Origin: Verrucomicrobiota bacterium
GTDB lineage: Bacteria; Verrucomicrobiota; Kiritimatiellia; CAIQIC01; Lenti-01
Direction of reading: 5' to 3'
DNA length: 8,330 nt
NCBI GenBank assembly: GCA_022709625.1
Contig: JAKLIL010000063.1
Coordinates: forward strand, 1-8,330
Every line of letters starts with the position of its first letter. Position 1 is the stretch's first letter. The notes under the pieces were generated by a model. That model searched no databases. It saw only the letters and a list, made by a program, of their open reading frames with translations, and had not been told where the DNA came from. A program made the position numbers and the translations under genes. Below, one piece after another: positions 6,653-8,330 of the stretch.

Positions 6653-7311
6653 GCAAGGACGCGGACGTTCAGCATGCGGACGACTTGATCCGGGCGTCAG
6701 CGGTCGCAGGCGAACCGGCCGGGCCGGCGTGGAGCTTTACCGTTCCGCGCGGCGGGGCGCTGTGGATACCGGACGGCGGAGACGCGGGCCTGGCTTGGCT
6801 GGATTGGCTGACGGGCATCGAGTCGCCGCCGGCAGGCGTGGTCTTCTGGAAAGGCGTCGAGTGGCGCCAACGCGGGCCGGACGAAGCGGCGGCGGAGCGC
6901 GGCCGGATGGGATGTGTCTTTGCGGCCGGCGGGCTGCTCGCGAATCTGGACATGGACGAAAACGCATGGCTGCCGGCGCGCTGCCATCGCCGGGCCGGAG
7001 CCGCGGAAGCCATCGAAAAATGGGCGCGATTTTTCCATTGCTGGCCACTGCCGCAAGAACGGGCCCCGGCGGTGCGCGAGCGCGACCGGCGGCGCATCCA
7101 GTGGATCCGCGCGTTGGCGGGGAATCCCGAGATGCTGATCGTGGAGCGGCCGCTGCGGGACGTGCCGGGCGATGATCGCGCCTTGTTCCTGCAGGCGGTG
7201 CGGGAAGCGCGCGCGGGCGGCGGCGCCGTGGTATGGCTGGATGAAACGATGGATGCGGAAACGCAGGCGGCATTGGAACCGCTGGTTCGGGCAGGGCCCA
7301 AGACGACATGA
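6649..7311 (+). CDS. Degenerate MlaF-like ABC ATPase subunit (pseudo-ATPase)
   Basis: The 220-residue product sits where MlaF belongs, overlapping the permease stop (ATGA) and ending 10 nt before the MCE gene. The ABC fold can still be followed in order: TVPRGGALWIP (31-41), WLTGIESPPAGVVFWKGVEW (53-72), GCVFAAGGLLANLDMDENAW (88-107), RALAGNPEMLIVERP (154-168) and GGAVVWLDETMD (191-202). Yet the nucleotide motifs are gone. Walker A is PDGGDAGLA with no GKS/T, the Q-loop Gln is Ala92 or Ala93, no LSGG precedes RIQWIRAL, the Walker B Asp-Glu pair is Glu166-Arg167, and the H-loop His is absent. The reading frame is intact, and other frames do not supply the motifs, so a recent frameshift is unlikely. 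It may be a structural or regulatory partner of an ATPase encoded elsewhere. The apparent longer upstream frame is antisense-like shadow over the permease gene. Confidence 0.8.
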   Translation: MSKDADVQHADDLIRASAVAGEPAGPAWSFTVPRGGALWIPDGGDAGLAWLDWLTGIESPPAGVVFWKGVEWRQRGPDEAAAERGRMGCVFAAGGLLANLDMDENAWLPARCHRRAGAAEAIEKWARFFHCWPLPQERAPAVRERDRRRIQWIRALAGNPEMLIVERPLRDVPGDDRALFLQAVREARAGGGAVVWLDETMDAETQAALEPLVRAGPKTT

Positions 7312-7315
7312 GGAG
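7311..7315 (+). promoter_or_regulatory. Shine-Dalgarno site of the MCE gene
   Basis: AGGAG lies 6 nt before the ATG at 7322 and overlaps the last base of the preceding stop codon. It decides the start of the MCE gene; a longer in-frame extension upstream would overlap the ATPase-like gene. Confidence 0.8.
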
Positions 7316-7321
7316 CGCGCC

Positions 7322-8248
7322 ATGGCGAAGAAATTCAAATTCCGGTACGTGAACGAGATCGTGGGCGGCTTCGTGCTGCTGGTATTCCTGCTGCTGCTGG
7401 CCGGCGTCCTCGTGGCGGGGCATGCGCAGCATTGGTACGAGGCCATGTACGAAATCAACCTGCGGTTTCCTTCGGAGGGTTCGCTGGATTTGCAGAAGGG
7501 CGCGGAAGTCATGCTGCTGGGCGCGAAAGTCGGCAGCGTGCAGGACATCCTCGTGGGCGAAGACGGGAATCTGATGGGCGTCATGCGCGTGCGGGGTCCG
7601 TTCGCCAAGCGGTTTCTGCGCGCCGATTCCATTGCGCTGGTGAAGAAGAAAATGGTGGTGGCCGGCGACGCCTACATCGAACTTTCGCGCGGCACGGGTG
7701 CGGAACTGCCGCGCACGGGCGGGGAAATCTGGTGCATGAAGGATACCGAAATCATGCAGATGCTGGAAGAGGCGTTGGAGGCCATCCGCCAGGAGGCGAC
7801 CAACACCCTCGAGCTCGTGAACGGCGCCATTGCCGAGTACACGGAATTGGCGGCGGGCTTGAACGATCCCAAGGGCAATCTGCAGCAACTGCTGGCGAAC
7901 GTGAACGGCCTGCTGGAAGACGTCCGCCATGGCCAAGGGGTTCCGGCCAAAGTCCTGAACGATCCTGCCATGGCCCAGGACGTGGCGGGCATCGTTGCGC
8001 AGGTCCGGGAACTGATGGTCAAGGTCAATGCGATGGTGGCCGAACTGCAGGCGGAAGTCGCCAAGTTGCCGCCCATGGTGGACACGGTGGCCGGCGAAGT
8101 GGACAATTTGCCGGTGGTCGTCGGCGACGCGCAAACGCTCATGCGCGAAACCTCAACCTTGCTGGACGGGCTGCAAAAACACTGGCTGCTGCGGAAATAC
8201 ATGGCGTCGGACGACGCGCAGAAGTCCGGGGAGGTGGTGGGGCCATGA
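7322..8248 (+). CDS. mlaD: MlaD/MCE-domain periplasmic lipid-binding protein
   Basis: The product is 308 residues. One N-terminal membrane helix (about 13-33, GGFVLLVFLLLLAGVLVAG) anchors it to the inner membrane. Residues about 42-125 are an MCE domain: YEINLRFPSEGSLDLQKGAE, VMLLGAKVGSVQDI, DSIALVKKKMVVAGDAYIEL. In MlaD such domains form a hexameric ring with a central lipid pore that works with MlaE. Residues about 143-285 are predicted long helices with heptad-like hydrophobic spacing, suggesting a coiled-coil extension, longer than E. coli MlaD (about 183 residues) and more like the needle-forming MCE proteins. The C-terminus holds LLDGLQKHWLLRKYM. The stop overlaps the next possible ATG (ATGA). 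Assignment to the MCE family is firm; strict orthology to MlaD is not. Confidence 0.9.
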   Translation: MAKKFKFRYVNEIVGGFVLLVFLLLLAGVLVAGHAQHWYEAMYEINLRFPSEGSLDLQKGAEVMLLGAKVGSVQDILVGEDGNLMGVMRVRGPFAKRFLRADSIALVKKKMVVAGDAYIELSRGTGAELPRTGGEIWCMKDTEIMQMLEEALEAIRQEATNTLELVNGAIAEYTELAAGLNDPKGNLQQLLANVNGLLEDVRHGQGVPAKVLNDPAMAQDVAGIVAQVRELMVKVNAMVAELQAEVAKLPPMVDTVAGEVDNLPVVVGDAQTLMRETSTLLDGLQKHWLLRKYMASDDAQKSGEVVGP

Positions 8249-8330
8249 AGGGAAAGAAGACAGAAGACAGAAGACAGAAGTCAGAAGTCAGAATTCAGAG
8301 GGCAGAGGGCAGAGGGCAGAGGGCAGAATT
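8245..8330 (+). CDS. Possible fourth operon gene, start only, reading into a 7-bp repeat
   Basis: An ATG at 8245 overlaps the MCE gene stop as ATGA, and GGAGG at 8230-8234 lies 10 nt ahead, so initiation is plausible. The frame stays open for 28 codons to the window end, beginning MKGKKTEDRRQKSE and then following the tandem repeat. In mla-type operons an auxiliary lipoprotein or other component often follows the MCE gene, but no signal peptide or lipobox is seen here. The coding capacity may be an accident of a repeat that lacks stop codons in this frame. Low certainty. Confidence 0.3.
   Translation, partial: MKGKKTEDRRQKSEVRIQRAEGRGQRAE
8258..8330. repeat. Heptanucleotide tandem repeat, NNNCAGA
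   Basis: Ten complete 7-bp units run from 8258 to 8327, each a variable triplet followed by a constant CAGA. The triplets in order are AGA three times, AGT twice, ATT once and GGG four times; ATT at 8328-8330 begins an eleventh unit. The stretch 8251-8257 (GGAAAGA) could be a decayed earlier unit. The array continues past the window edge. Unit spacing is too short and there are no spacers, so it is not a CRISPR array. Confidence 0.95.

Noticed and set aside
6649..7311. A frameshift as the cause of the missing ATPase motifs
   Set aside because: Family-like segments persist in the same frame from N- to C-terminus, and the other plus-strand frames contain no Walker A or LSGG motif.
8258..8330. 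CRISPR array
   Set aside because: Units are 7 bp in direct tandem without spacers, and no cas genes are in the window.

Overview
The window is GC-rich bacterial DNA with dense, mostly co-oriented genes and short intergenic gaps. Mla-type lipid transport genes and an outer-membrane barrel ending in phenylalanine indicate a Gram-negative (diderm) organism. A protein joining a Ser/Thr-kinase fold to an FGE-sulfatase domain recalls Chlamydia Pkn1 and similar fusions, so a member of the PVC group or a related environmental phylum (for example Hydrogenedentota-like) is plausible. This is an inference; no taxonomic marker is present.

Layout, left to right. (1) 1-370, minus: the start of a membrane-anchored DUF218/YdcF-like protein that runs off the left edge. 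(2) 371-444: a 74-bp divergent promoter region with a perfect TATAAT box. (3) 445-3451, plus: a two-gene unit. It encodes a membrane-anchored TolB/PD40-type beta-propeller protein and, 4 nt later, a large membrane protein with a pseudokinase domain, one membrane helix, a proline-rich stalk and an FGE-sulfatase-like domain. (4) 3486-4430, minus: a signal-peptide-bearing outer-membrane barrel of the phenol_MetA_deg/SphA type, converging on the kinase-like gene. (5) 4570-5517, minus: a ROK sugar kinase very close to E. coli Mak (fructokinase). (6) 5687-5763, plus: tRNA-Pro(GGG) with an encoded CCA end, divergent from mak. (7) 5864-8248, plus: a tightly packed mlaE-mlaF-mlaD-like operon for lipid movement between membranes. 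(8) 8245-8330: a possible fourth operon gene whose visible part is mainly a 7-bp tandem repeat reaching the window end.

Two proteins that should be ATP-users by family have lost the residues needed. The kinase-like protein has Asn for the HRD aspartate, His for the DFG aspartate and Arg for the VAIK lysine. The MlaF-like subunit lacks recognisable Walker A, Q-loop, signature, Walker B acidic and H-loop residues, although it sits exactly where the transport ATPase belongs. Poly(G) runs occur in the putative mla promoter spacer and in the membrane-segment codons of the pseudokinase gene, where length changes could alter expression. Two operons have -10 boxes so close to the ATG that their mRNAs may be leaderless.

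The mla genes should act together as an inner-membrane permease, a cytoplasmic subunit and a periplasmic MCE ring. The propeller and pseudokinase genes are probably co-transcribed and share a topology (membrane anchor plus exported C-terminal domain), suggesting a joint envelope role that cannot be named from sequence. All assignments rest on motif reading and remembered family features; no database search was run.
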